This document shows, piece by piece, positions 35,339-44,535 of a stretch of 64,000 nucleotides of DNA. The position numbers and the translations under genes were made by a program. Within the stretch, counting starts at the first letter, position 1. Each line of letters starts with the position of its first letter. Origin of the DNA: Nocardioides furvisabuli (lineage in GTDB: Bacteria; Actinomycetota; Actinomycetes; Propionibacteriales; Nocardioidaceae); NCBI RefSeq assembly GCF_021083185.1, contig NZ_JAIGQB010000002.1:1-64000 (forward strand), in the 5' to 3' direction. Under the pieces are notes generated by a model. The model was given only the letters and a program-made list of their open reading frames with translations, made no database searches and was not told where the DNA came from.

Positions 35339-38300
35339 ATGCGCCCAGTTCGTCTCGACATCGACGGGTTCGCCTCGTTCCGCGAACCCACCACCGTCGA
35401 CTTCACCGACGTCGACTACTTCGCGCTCGTCGGACCCACCGGATCCGGCAAGTCGACGATCATCGACGCGATCACGTTCGCGTTGTACGGCACCGCTCAC
35501 CGGTGGGAACGCGCGAACGCAGTCGCCTATGCGCTCGCGCCCACGACGAACCGGTGCACCGTCTCCCTCATCTTCGACGTTGGCGGGCAGCGGTATCAGG
35601 CGGTACGCGAAGTGCGACGCGTCGGCACGAACACCATCCAGCAGAAGAACGCCCGCCTGGAACGATTCGCCGACCCCACCGCGGCTCCAGCTCCGGGTGA
35701 GGAGACACCCAGCGAGGTCCTCGCCAGCGAGGTCCGCGACATGACCCCGGCCGTCTCCGAGCTGCTCGGCCTCGACTTCGACGACTTCTGCCAGTGCGTC
35801 GTCCTGCCCCAGGGGGAATTCGCGCGGTTCCTCAAGGCCAAGTCCTCAGACCGCCAAGACATCCTGCTCAAGCTGCTCGGCGCGGGGCACTACGAGGAGA
35901 TCGCCAAGCGGGCCGGCCGCCGGGCAGCGGACGCCCAGAAGGAGGCCGAGGTCTACGCCGAACAGCTCGGCACGCTGGCGCACGCTTCCGTCGAGGCGCT
36001 CGCCGCCGCCGAAGCGGACGCCACACGCCTAGACGACCTCTCCTCCAAGATCGCCGACCAGGTCAGCCTCACAACCTCGGCGCGTGAGCAGCAGCGCCAG
36101 CACCAGGAAGCACAGGCGGCCGCGGAGAAGAAGCTCACCGCACTCGCCGACCTGAGCGCCCCCGCAGGCTTGGAGGAACGGCACGAGCGCCTCACCGCCG
36201 CACGGGCGGCAACCTCGACAGCCGATGAGTCGGCCACGAACGCCGCCGCCGCGATGCGCCGTGCCATGGACGCTGCTGCGAGCGGTCCGCAGCGTGTGAC
36301 CATCGAAGGCTTCGAACGGCTCTACGGCGAGGCGGACAACGTGGGCTCCCTGCTCGTCGCGGCCCGCAAGGACGAGCAGGCCCAGACGACCGCAGCCGAG
36401 GACGCGGCCAGAGACGCTCGCGAGGCGAGCGAAGCCCTCGCGACGGCGCGCACGGCAACCACCGACGCACAACGCGCCACTGCGGCCGCGAAGCAGGAGT
36501 TGGACACGCTCGACGCGCGCGCCGCCCGACTTCGCAGCGTCACGGTCCCCACCAATCTCGACACCATCCTCGAGCGTGCGCAACGCGCAGGCGACGCCCG
36601 TGCCGGAGCCGAACTCCTGGTCGTCTCGGCGCGAGAGAGCCTGACGCGGCTCGACAAAGCCTCGCGGGAACTGCCCGACTCGCGGCGTCTCATTGCGCTG
36701 ACCACGCAGATTGACCAACTGCGCGTCGAGTCACAGAAGCACAGTGATGTCGAGGCGGCGTTGGCGACGGCGCGCGAACTCGCCGAACACGTCCAAGTCG
36801 AAGTCGCCTCCCTTGAGGCTCTGCATGCCCGGGCACAGGACGAGCTCGACCGTGCCCGGCTGGCTGCCGGTGCCGCAGCTCTGCGACCCGCGCTCGAAGT
36901 CGGGCACGCCTGCCCGGTGTGCACGCAGACCGTCCAGGAGGTGCCTCCGACAGAAGACGTGCCCGACCTGCACGCTGCGCAGGACAAGGTGTCCGAGGCA
37001 CAAACGCGACTCCAGGAGGCCCGTCGGGGCGCGCAGGAGTCGCAGGAGCAGGCGGCGTCCCTCTTCGCCCGCGCCGAGCAGACGGCCGCGCACGCGAGTC
37101 GGACCGCGCACGCGGTGGCCCAGGAGTTGGCCGGCGCCGCGACCCTCGTCGGCGTACCCGTGGGAGCCTGGGCCGACGAGTCGTGGGCCCCGACTCCGGT
37201 CGAGGTTGTGCAGAACGTCGCGCTGATGCTGGCGGCTGCGGAGCAGACGATGACCGAGACGTCCCAGCGGCTCACCGACCGCGACCAGGCGCGCACCACT
37301 GTCGTCCAGGCAGAGGGGGCCCTGGCCGTCGCGCAGCGTGACCGGGATGCGGTCGCTGGCGAGCTGGACGAGGTTCGCCTGGCGCTCGCACGCACCCACG
37401 CGGGTCTCGTCGACGCTGGAGCCCCAACGGTGGATACAACCACCGTGGAAGGAACCGCAGCCGGCTGGCAGGCCCTCGCGTCCTGGGCTCATGTAGAGCT
37501 GGACACCGTGGACAGTGCGCGTCTGCCGGCAGCCCGCTCCGCCCACGAGGAGGCGGCGCACCGGCTCGCCGACAGCGAGACCCTGCTCGCGCAGACCGAG
37601 ACCCGCGCAACGCAGTTGACGGCGCTCTCGCGTGAAGCCGCGGGCGCTGCCGCTGCGGCGCAGACGCGAGCAGCCGGTTTTGCCGCGCGCCAGGACGAGA
37701 TCGACTCACAGCTCGCCACGGCGCCAGCCCGCACAGACCTGTCGGGCCTGCTCGAGAACGCCCGCGAGCTCGAGGACGCTCGTGCAGCCGCATCGACACT
37801 GGAGGAGCAGACACGGCTCGTTGCCCAGCAGGCCGCGGACGAGGTGCGCGGTGCGGTCGCTGCGGTGGTCCAGGACCGCGACGCCCTGGGAAGTGCCCGG
37901 GACGTGGCCGGGGCGTGGGCGCCGCCGGCGTTCGAAGCTCAGCGCCTCGAGAACGACCTCCCCGGCTGCTGGAACGAACTGGTGGCATGGGCTGCCGGGC
38001 AGGTCGAGCAGGCGCGGAACGATCGCGACGTGGCACTGCACGCCGGCACGGAGACTGCCGAGCTAGCGGCCGGGCACCTGACTGCCCTGGTCGAGACGCT
38101 GACCGAGCACGGCCTGGAGGCCAGCGCTGTGGCGGACGACCCGCGCGCGGCGGAACGGATCGTGGCGGTGGCCCACTCCGAGGCGTCGTCGCAGGCGAAG
38201 GCGCTACGAGACGCGCGTGAGCGTGCAGGAGCGCTGGCAGAGAAGGAGTATGCCGCCAGGGCGACCGCGACGGTGGCCGGCGAGCTGCGGTCGCTGCTGC

Positions 38301-38773
38301 GGGCCGACAAGTTCGGGAACTGGTTAGCGACCGCAGCGTTGGACACCCTGGTTGCGGGAGCCTCCGACTCCCTCATGCAGCTCTCGGATGGACAGTTCAC
38401 GCTCACGCACATCAAGGGCGACTTCCACGTCATCGACCACTTCGACGCCGACTCCGAGCGCTCGGTGAAGACCCTCTCTGGCGGTGAGACGTTCCAGGCC
38501 TCCCTCGCGCTCGCGCTGGCACTGTCGGAGCAGTTGGCTACGTTGGCCGCCGGGGGAAACGCGAAGCTCGACTCGATCTTCCTCGATGAGGGGTTCGGCA
38601 CCTTGGACCCCGAGTCGTTGGAGACAGTGGCAGCCACGCTGGAGACGCTCGCGCAAGGCGAACGCATGGTTGGAGTGGTCACGCACGTGGCCGCGTTGGC
38701 CGAACGCACCCCGACCCGGTTCGTGGTTCACCACGACGGCCGCACGTCCAGCGTCGAACGGGAGACGACATGA
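35339..38773 (+). CDS. sbcC: SbcC/Rad50-family ATPase
   Basis: 1144 residues. The N-terminal ATPase half has GPTGSGKST (32-40). Two long Ala/Glu/Arg-rich coiled-coil arms meet at a zinc hook, CPVC (525-528). The C-terminal half has the ABC signature LSGGETFQ (1046-1053) and Walker B SIFLDEGFGTLD with the catalytic Glu. Length is normal for SbcC. It tethers DNA ends and controls the partner nuclease by ATP. Its stop overlaps the NurA start (ATGA), so it is made together with NurA. Confidence 0.93.
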   Translation: MRPVRLDIDGFASFREPTTVDFTDVDYFALVGPTGSGKSTIIDAITFALYGTAHRWERANAVAYALAPTTNRCTVSLIFDVGGQRYQAVREVRRVGTNTIQQKNARLERFADPTAAPAPGEETPSEVLASEVRDMTPAVSELLGLDFDDFCQCVVLPQGEFARFLKAKSSDRQDILLKLLGAGHYEEIAKRAGRRAADAQKEAEVYAEQLGTLAHASVEALAAAEADATRLDDLSSKIADQVSLTTSAREQQRQHQEAQAAAEKKLTALADLSAPAGLEERHERLTAARAATSTADESATNAAAAMRRAMDAAASGPQRVTIEGFERLYGEADNVGSLLVAARKDEQAQTTAAEDAARDAREASEALATARTATTDAQRATAAAKQELDTLDARAARLRSVTVPTNLDTILERAQRAGDARAGAELLVVSARESLTRLDKASRELPDSRRLIALTTQIDQLRVESQKHSDVEAALATARELAEHVQVEVASLEALHARAQDELDRARLAAGAAALRPALEVGHACPVCTQTVQEVPPTEDVPDLHAAQDKVSEAQTRLQEARRGAQESQEQAASLFARAEQTAAHASRTAHAVAQELAGAATLVGVPVGAWADESWAPTPVEVVQNVALMLAAAEQTMTETSQRLTDRDQARTTVVQAEGALAVAQRDRDAVAGELDEVRLALARTHAGLVDAGAPTVDTTTVEGTAAGWQALASWAHVELDTVDSARLPAARSAHEEAAHRLADSETLLAQTETRATQLTALSREAAGAAAAAQTRAAGFAARQDEIDSQLATAPARTDLSGLLENARELEDARAAASTLEEQTRLVAQQAADEVRGAVAAVVQDRDALGSARDVAGAWAPPAFEAQRLENDLPGCWNELVAWAAGQVEQARNDRDVALHAGTETAELAAGHLTALVETLTEHGLEASAVADDPRAAERIVAVAHSEASSQAKALRDARERAGALAEKEYAARATATVAGELRSLLRADKFGNWLATAALDTLVAGASDSLMQLSDGQFTLTHIKGDFHVIDHFDADSERSVKTLSGGETFQASLALALALSEQLATLAAGGNAKLDSIFLDEGFGTLDPESLETVAATLETLAQGERMVGVVTHVAALAERTPTRFVVHHDGRTSSVERETT

Positions 38774-39774
38774 GCGTGAGCCAGCAGGCCCGAACCCGGT
38801 TCCACATCGACGGGTGGGACCCGTCGTACGGGTCCGCGATGGAGGATGCCGGGGAGACGTCCGCGGTTGAGCAGTCGTCGGCACGCGTCGACGTCGCCGT
38901 CGAGGTTTCCGGCGACGCGTGGGCACCGATCGCTCCGCGAACAGGTCTGGCAGAACCAGACGCCCTGGTGTTCATCGACGGGGTACGACGCATCGAGGCG
39001 CGGGTATGGATCCCGGACGCGCTCGACGTCTCGGCGGCGCTGGGCGTCGCCGCGTCGTACGCCGCCGGTGCCTTGTGCTGCTGCCCGGAGTCGGGCGCGC
39101 ACCTGCTCACCGCGGAACATCGGCGCGGCATGTTCACGACCGACCCCGCCGCGGGAGACCTGAGCACACGAGCAGGTGACTTCGTGACCCACCACGTCGC
39201 GGCAGACGAAGTCGAGTCGCCGAGCGTGATCTTGTCCGCAGCGCTGCAGCGCGAGCTCGCCACACTCGAGCTGATCACCGCCGTCAACGCCAGAACGCAG
39301 GTCGTCGCGCACGGGGCAGAGGACGACCTGCTGGTCATCGACGGCCCGCTCCGCGGACGCGATCACCTGCCCCGCGCGCTGGGGTTCATCAAGACGCACC
39401 GGGCCATCTACCTCCCGCCGGAGCTCAACGCGGTCGTGGCGAGCCTGCGTGCTGGGGAGCGGACGCCGGTGTTCTTGATGGGCACGTCGTGGGACCGGCA
39501 CGCGTGGTACCTGCGGTTGCCGTGCCAGCCCGGCTCCCCGTGGGTGGGTGTCGTCCGCGTCGAGTGTGCCGCGAACATGCCGGCGAGTGAGGCTATTCGG
39601 CTCGCGAACCTGTCCCAGGTGCTGCTGCCGAAGTACGCGTCGGTGGAGTACAAGGACCAGCGCGCTCCGCAGAACCTGGTCCCCATTGCTGGGCTCGAGA
39701 AGCAGCTGCGTCGCCGCCTCGGCGACCAGCGATTCATCTACCGGGCCCTTCAGTTGGCCGCTCACTCTTCCTGA
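38770..39774 (+). CDS. NurA-domain nuclease
   Basis: 334 residues starting by ATGA overlap with SbcC. The NurA RNase H-like core is marked by VFIDGVRRIEARV (D70, E76), LLVIDGPLRGR (D191) and a C-terminal VEYKDQRAPQNLVPIAGLE with the last acidic residue. NurA is the 5'-3' nuclease that acts inside the HerA ring to resect double-strand ends. Here it completes a four-gene HerA-Mre11-Rad50-NurA operon. A convergent helicase gene ends 98 bp further on. Confidence 0.85.
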   Translation: MSVSQQARTRFHIDGWDPSYGSAMEDAGETSAVEQSSARVDVAVEVSGDAWAPIAPRTGLAEPDALVFIDGVRRIEARVWIPDALDVSAALGVAASYAAGALCCCPESGAHLLTAEHRRGMFTTDPAAGDLSTRAGDFVTHHVAADEVESPSVILSAALQRELATLELITAVNARTQVVAHGAEDDLLVIDGPLRGRDHLPRALGFIKTHRAIYLPPELNAVVASLRAGERTPVFLMGTSWDRHAWYLRLPCQPGSPWVGVVRVECAANMPASEAIRLANLSQVLLPKYASVEYKDQRAPQNLVPIAGLEKQLRRRLGDQRFIYRALQLAAHSS

Positions 39775-39832
39775 GCGCCGTATGTCGTCTGCGGGCTCCG
39801 CCCGGGGTTTCGAGGCACCCGGTCCGGGGGTT

Positions 39833-39870
39833 CCAGCCGCTGGCCACCGGAAGCCGCACAAAGCGGCTGG
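39833..39870. terminator. Terminator-like hairpin between convergent operons
   Basis: The arms ccagccgct (39833-39841) and agcggctgg (39862-39870) enclose a 20-base loop in the short region between the NurA stop and the helicase stop. There is no T-run, so it may be factor-dependent or bidirectional. Confidence 0.4.
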
Positions 39871-39871
39871 C

Positions 39872-42800
39872 TCAGACCATGGTTTGAAGTCTCCGAAGAC
39901 TCGCTTCCTGTTCGACCGTCGGGTGGGACGCCAGCAATGACGCGAGGTACGAGTCAAGGAGGTCTGCGGCGTTGGATGTTTCGACCCCGAGGGCTCGCGC
40001 ACTTTCCAACAGATCTCGCCGGTCGAGGTGGTGGCCATTGCGGCTCGTAACCAGGGCGGAGTCGAGCAGGGCGAGGTAGGAGATGGCTGCGGCATCGAGC
40101 GCGCCTTGCGTACGGCCCCGAGACACTAAGCGCGCCATCGAGACGGCCTCGGAGTCCGGGGGTCTAATGGTGGTCCGCGGCAGCAGCCGCGGTTGCCGCG
40201 TTGTCCGATCGCTGATGGGGCTCGGAAGCGTGTCACGACACCCGAGATCGGCCAGGTCGGTTATGCCCTGATGACGGGCAAGGTCGAGGCAATGGGCGAG
40301 AAGTTCGGCCGTAGCTTGCGCATCGCCTAGCGCCGAGTGGGCTCCGGTCGGGGTGATCTGCGCGGCGGCACAGCACTCCTGCAGGCTTCGCGCGTTGCCC
40401 AGGCCCACGATGCCCGTCAGTTCGAGCGTGCAGAGACTCGCCCATGCTGGGGTGTCGACATCCGCACGTTCGTACTCCGCGGCTAGAAATGCTAGATCGA
40501 AGGGTGCGTTGTGCGCCACGACCACCCGACTGGCCGTCATTTCGGACAACCAGTCGGTCAGGTCAGCGAACACGGGTGCGCCGACGAGTTCTTCTGCGGT
40601 GAGGCCGTGGACGTGGGTGGGCCCGGGGTCGCGGCCGGCATCGATGAGGGTTGTCCAGCGACCAGTCATCTTCCCGGTCGGGTCGCAGTGGACCACAGCG
40701 ATCTCGATGACGCGGTCATCGTCTTGGGACGCGAATCCGGTGGTTTCGACGTCGATCACCGCGAACGGGGTGACGCCAAGTACGGGGGCCGTCTGCGGCG
40801 TCGCCGAACTGGCATTGCCCTGGTCCCAGCTGCTCTCGGCGCTTTCGATGACTTGGGTTACGGCGAGATGGCGGAGGGTTTCCCAGGCGCCGGGAACGTC
40901 TAGGTTGGCGGCTGCGTATCCGCGGTTGAGGAGGTCGTCGGAGAGGTACTGATCGTACTTCTCCCGTTCCTTGATCAGGACGCTCGCGGCCAGAGCTTCC
41001 GGCGATGGCTGCGGCTCGGCGAGGATCGCGGCGACGGTGTCAAGGACGTCGGCTGTCGTGGCGCCGGTGACGGTGAGCGCCACCCCGCCAATGCTGACTC
41101 GCAGACCGGCCTGGTTGAGGGCGATCGCGAGAGTGTTAAGGATCCTGTCTCCGCGCCAACAGAACACGAGCGTGTCGGCACCCCAACCCACCAGCTCCCG
41201 TTCGCCGAGGAGGAGCTGGCGATACGACGCTCTGGCCTCGTCGAGAAGCCCTTGAGCAGGAGCATTCAGATAGGCAGGCACGACGTTGGACTCATAGAGG
41301 CTCCGCATCCGCTGACGCACGAGGTCGGCGACCTCGGCGCCGCCACCGGAGAACATGGGCGGCCGGCCCCCGCTGGACCTGGTTAGCTCGATGACGCGGG
41401 ACTTGGTGTCTACGTCAACGACGCGCCACCGACGTCCGGTGAAAATCAGCAGACTCCCGACCAGGACCGGGTGGTCCACGGGGATCGATCCGAGCGTGCG
41501 GCCGCGGACGACGAGCCGGTACTCCTCACTGGTCTGGAAGGCCGAGTAGAACGTGTAGTGGTTCACGATTCTGTCGCCTACGGGCCCGTGGAGGAGCAGC
41601 CCGTCGCTTGACTGGATGAGTAGCTCGGATTCTCCGAGGCTGCGGAGAAGATCGACGAACGTCGCTCTGTCGATGCGGTTGAACGGCCCCGTCGCGCACA
41701 GCGTGGTGAAGAGCTCGGCGGCGGTGGCGCCACCGTGCTGCGCGATCACGGACAGGACCTGTTGGGTCAGGGTCGAGAGATGAAGGTCGGCGATGTTCGG
41801 CGGCTCGTACCAGTGCTCCTCGAGCATCAGGTTCGCCATGGCGACGCTCTGTATCAGTTGCGCCCGAACTTGATCCGGGGGCGGGGTGCGTTCGCTGAGC
41901 TCGCGTTCGGCTACATACATGCGCAGCACTGCCGGCTGGTCTCGACGCCCAGACCGCCCGAGCCGTTGCCTCAGGGCGGCAACGCTCCCGGGAGCGCCGA
42001 TCTGGGCGACGGAGTCGGTGCTACCGATGTCGATGCCCATTTCCAGCGTGGAGGTGCAGATCGCTGTCGCCGGGACGTCCGATGCTCGGAGGCGACGTTC
42101 GACGTCTTCGCGGTACTCCTTGGAGAGGTTGCCGTGATGGGGGAAGAACTCGTTCGGGACCCGATGAGTCGCCGACAGCTTGTCGAGGATGTCGGAGTAG
42201 GCCTCGACCTTGGCCCTGCTGTTCGCGAAGACGAGGTTGTCGTGCCCGCGCAAGGTGTCAAAGAGGTGGTTGCCGATCGCCAAGTCGTCGGTGGCGTGGA
42301 CCGCGTCGTCAGCATCTGGGTCCGCTGCCAGGTCCTCACCAGCCGCGGCGTTAGGAGCGATCTGTGCTGGGTCAGGTTTCGTGTACCCGCGGAGTTGAAG
42401 CTTGATCTCGGCGGTGTCGCCATCGGGGTTGTCCAGGATCGCGACGGACCCGGCGTGCCCTGGGCGTAGGAACTCAGCGGCGATGGTGAGGTCGGCAAGC
42501 GTCGCGGACAAGCCAATGCGGGGCACTCGCCGGCGCACCGCCAGGTCGATGCGATGCATGAGGGACTGCAACTGGGCCCCTCGTTCGATCCCGATGAAGG
42601 AGTGCAGTTCGTCGATCACGATGTAGCGCAGCCCCGCAAACATCGTGGCGACTTTCGTTCCCTCCCGGACGAACAGGGCCTCAAGGGACTCGGGGGTGAT
42701 GAGCAGGATGCCGTCGGGGTTCCTGACCACGGCCCGCTTGCTACTACCGGCGACATCGCCGTGCCAGCGGTGCACGGGGATGTCGACGAGCTCGCCGAGG

Positions 42801-43102
42801 CTTTCGAGGCGCTGAGCCTGATCGTTGATGAGGGCCTTGAGTGGCCCGAGGTAGAGCGCCTTGACGCCGGGCTGGTTGGTGCCGTCGTCGTTGGCGCTCG
42901 CGATCGCTGAACAGGCCGGCAGCCAAGCGGCTTCGGTCTTGCCGGATGCGGTAGCGGCCGCGATGACCAGGTCGTTCCCGGCCAGGACGGACGTGACTGC
43001 TTCGGCCTGAACGCTACGCAGTCGATCCCAGCCCTGGTTCCAGACCCACCGTTGAACCGACGGGTGGAGCCGGGCGTAGGCGGTGGCCGGGTCTGATGTC
43101 AC
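39872..43102 (-). CDS. Lhr/BrxHI-like helicase fused to DEDDh exonuclease
   Basis: 1076 residues from GTG 43102, which overlaps the ATPase stop (GTGA); the longer open frame upstream is Arg-rich noise. Helicase motifs are ATASGKT (50-56), DELH (164-167), GLSATL (about 198-202) and QRLGRSGRR (379-387), followed by a large Lhr-like accessory region to about residue 700. A DnaQ-type exonuclease occupies about 780-935: VIDVETTG (D784, E786), HNAPFD (864-869) and HSALGDAQ (H922, D927). The last 140 residues are helical. Lhr-like helicases of this type (BrxHI in BREX) accompany BrxD-like ATPases; the added exonuclease couples unwinding to degradation. It is the last gene of a three-gene coupled operon. 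Confidence 0.85.
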   Translation of the reverse strand: MTSDPATAYARLHPSVQRWVWNQGWDRLRSVQAEAVTSVLAGNDLVIAAATASGKTEAAWLPACSAIASANDDGTNQPGVKALYLGPLKALINDQAQRLESLGELVDIPVHRWHGDVAGSSKRAVVRNPDGILLITPESLEALFVREGTKVATMFAGLRYIVIDELHSFIGIERGAQLQSLMHRIDLAVRRRVPRIGLSATLADLTIAAEFLRPGHAGSVAILDNPDGDTAEIKLQLRGYTKPDPAQIAPNAAAGEDLAADPDADDAVHATDDLAIGNHLFDTLRGHDNLVFANSRAKVEAYSDILDKLSATHRVPNEFFPHHGNLSKEYREDVERRLRASDVPATAICTSTLEMGIDIGSTDSVAQIGAPGSVAALRQRLGRSGRRDQPAVLRMYVAERELSERTPPPDQVRAQLIQSVAMANLMLEEHWYEPPNIADLHLSTLTQQVLSVIAQHGGATAAELFTTLCATGPFNRIDRATFVDLLRSLGESELLIQSSDGLLLHGPVGDRIVNHYTFYSAFQTSEEYRLVVRGRTLGSIPVDHPVLVGSLLIFTGRRWRVVDVDTKSRVIELTRSSGGRPPMFSGGGAEVADLVRQRMRSLYESNVVPAYLNAPAQGLLDEARASYRQLLLGERELVGWGADTLVFCWRGDRILNTLAIALNQAGLRVSIGGVALTVTGATTADVLDTVAAILAEPQPSPEALAASVLIKEREKYDQYLSDDLLNRGYAAANLDVPGAWETLRHLAVTQVIESAESSWDQGNASSATPQTAPVLGVTPFAVIDVETTGFASQDDDRVIEIAVVHCDPTGKMTGRWTTLIDAGRDPGPTHVHGLTAEELVGAPVFADLTDWLSEMTASRVVVAHNAPFDLAFLAAEYERADVDTPAWASLCTLELTGIVGLGNARSLQECCAAAQITPTGAHSALGDAQATAELLAHCLDLARHQGITDLADLGCRDTLPSPISDRTTRQPRLLPRTTIRPPDSEAVSMARLVSRGRTQGALDAAAISYLALLDSALVTSRNGHHLDRRDLLESARALGVETSNAADLLDSYLASLLASHPTVEQEASLRRLQTMV

Positions 43103-44535
43103 AGCCGGAAGCTGTGCAGTTCGTCGTCGTCTTTGCTGACGGGCTCGGGTGCCAACGGGGTGCTGCCGGCGATTCCGATCTGGACCCCCATCTCCGGCAT
43201 GCCCGGTTTCGCCCGATCGGTTTCTGGTGCCGGAGCGGCGTCCTCGAGCGGTTCGAGATCGGGGTTGGACTCCCGGTGGACGGGAACCGCGTCGATGATC
43301 TGGTCCCACTGCTGCTCGGGATTCTGCTCAAGTACTGCGAGCAGGTCTAGGAAACTGCGGATGGTGTTTCGTGGGGTGCGGAAGTACGCCTCCCCGATCT
43401 TTGAGGCGCAGTGCGTCATGAAGGCCTCGAGCGCCTCATCAGGGAGCAGGTAGGCCTCCGGATCCCCCGCGGCGTGGACGTGGACCAGCTTGGTCAGGAG
43501 TACGTAAAGGTCTTCGGGTGTCAGGGCCGCGAGCCGGATCACAGGGCCGCTCATGTCGACCCGTCCCCCGGTCGCGAAGGTGTTCTCGGTCAGTCGTGAC
43601 TGCAGCGCGGTGTAGGAGTAGAGGCCGCGTCGCGAGTCTGTGAGAAAGTCGGGGGTTCCGCCGAAGATGAACCCGACGCCGGCCGCGGAGCCTTGCAGAG
43701 CGTCGTTGAGGATCCGAAGGATCTGTTCGTAGTTGGAGGTCCGGGCCTGGCTGTTCGCGAGCTTGTAGAGGTTGACCATCTCGTCGAGGCAGACCAGGAG
43801 GCCGTCGAACCCGGCGAGGCGGACGAACCGTGCCATCAGCTTCAGCTGGTCGTAGAAGTTGGCGTCGTCGATGATCGTCCGGACGCCGAGCGCCGTTCGG
43901 GCGTCGGTCCGGGTGGAGAATTCGCCGCGCAGCCATCGCACAGCGTCGGACTTGAGCTGTTCGTCGCCGGTGTCGTGGCCTTGCCAGTACTTTGAGATGA
44001 CCTCGGCGAAGTCGTACCCGCCGGTTAGTTCGGTCAGCTGGTTGAGGCCGGCGCGGATGACTGCCTCAGGTGGTACGCCGCTCTCGCGAGATTCGGCCAG
44101 CGCGGTGGTGACGAACCGTTCGACCACGCTGCCCATCGCTCCGCCGTCAGGTTTGGCGCGCGTCGACATGTTCCGCATCAGTTCGCTGTACAGGCTGCGT
44201 GCCTGGCCGCCAGTTGCGTGGAGACGGCGGTCGGGAGACAGGTCTGCGTGAACGGTGACGAGCTTCTTCTGCAGCGCGACGGAGCGAACGAGGTTGAGGA
44301 AGAACGTCTTCCCGGACCCGTACTCACCGATGACGAATCGTGCTGCAGACCCGTCGTCGACGATCCGGTCGATGTCGTTGAGAAGCGCGTTGAGCTCGTT
44401 GACCCGACCGACCTGAATGTGTTGCTGCCCGGCGCGGGGAACGACACCGGCGCGCAGCGAGTTGACGATCGCGTCGCGGTCACGGGGCCGGATTCGGTCC
44501 GTGGCACTAGTACTGCTGGAAGGAGTGGCAGTCAT
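43099..44535 (-). CDS. BrxD-like (DUF2791) P-loop ATPase
   Basis: 478 residues. The N-terminal HIQVGRVNELNALL leads into Walker A GEYGSGKT (70-77) and Walker B GLLVCLDEMVNL (D251/E252), then a Sensor-like FGGTPDFLTDSRRGLYSY. This is the DUF2791 family, whose members include BrxD of BREX systems and are related to Orc1/Cdc6-type AAA ATPases. It is coupled by ATGA to the TerB gene upstream and by GTGA to the helicase downstream, suggesting that it loads or controls that helicase. The last 60 residues are low-complexity. Confidence 0.82.
   Translation of the reverse strand: MTATPSSSTSATDRIRPRDRDAIVNSLRAGVVPRAGQQHIQVGRVNELNALLNDIDRIVDDGSAARFVIGEYGSGKTFFLNLVRSVALQKKLVTVHADLSPDRRLHATGGQARSLYSELMRNMSTRAKPDGGAMGSVVERFVTTALAESRESGVPPEAVIRAGLNQLTELTGGYDFAEVISKYWQGHDTGDEQLKSDAVRWLRGEFSTRTDARTALGVRTIIDDANFYDQLKLMARFVRLAGFDGLLVCLDEMVNLYKLANSQARTSNYEQILRILNDALQGSAAGVGFIFGGTPDFLTDSRRGLYSYTALQSRLTENTFATGGRVDMSGPVIRLAALTPEDLYVLLTKLVHVHAAGDPEAYLLPDEALEAFMTHCASKIGEAYFRTPRNTIRSFLDLLAVLEQNPEQQWDQIIDAVPVHRESNPDLEPLEDAAPAPETDRAKPGMPEMGVQIGIAGSTPLAPEPVSKDDDELHSFRL

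Noticed and set aside
43103-43309. N-terminal extension of the helicase gene
   Set aside because: Arg/Gly-rich shadow of the ATPase gene; GTG 43102 is coupled to the ATPase stop.
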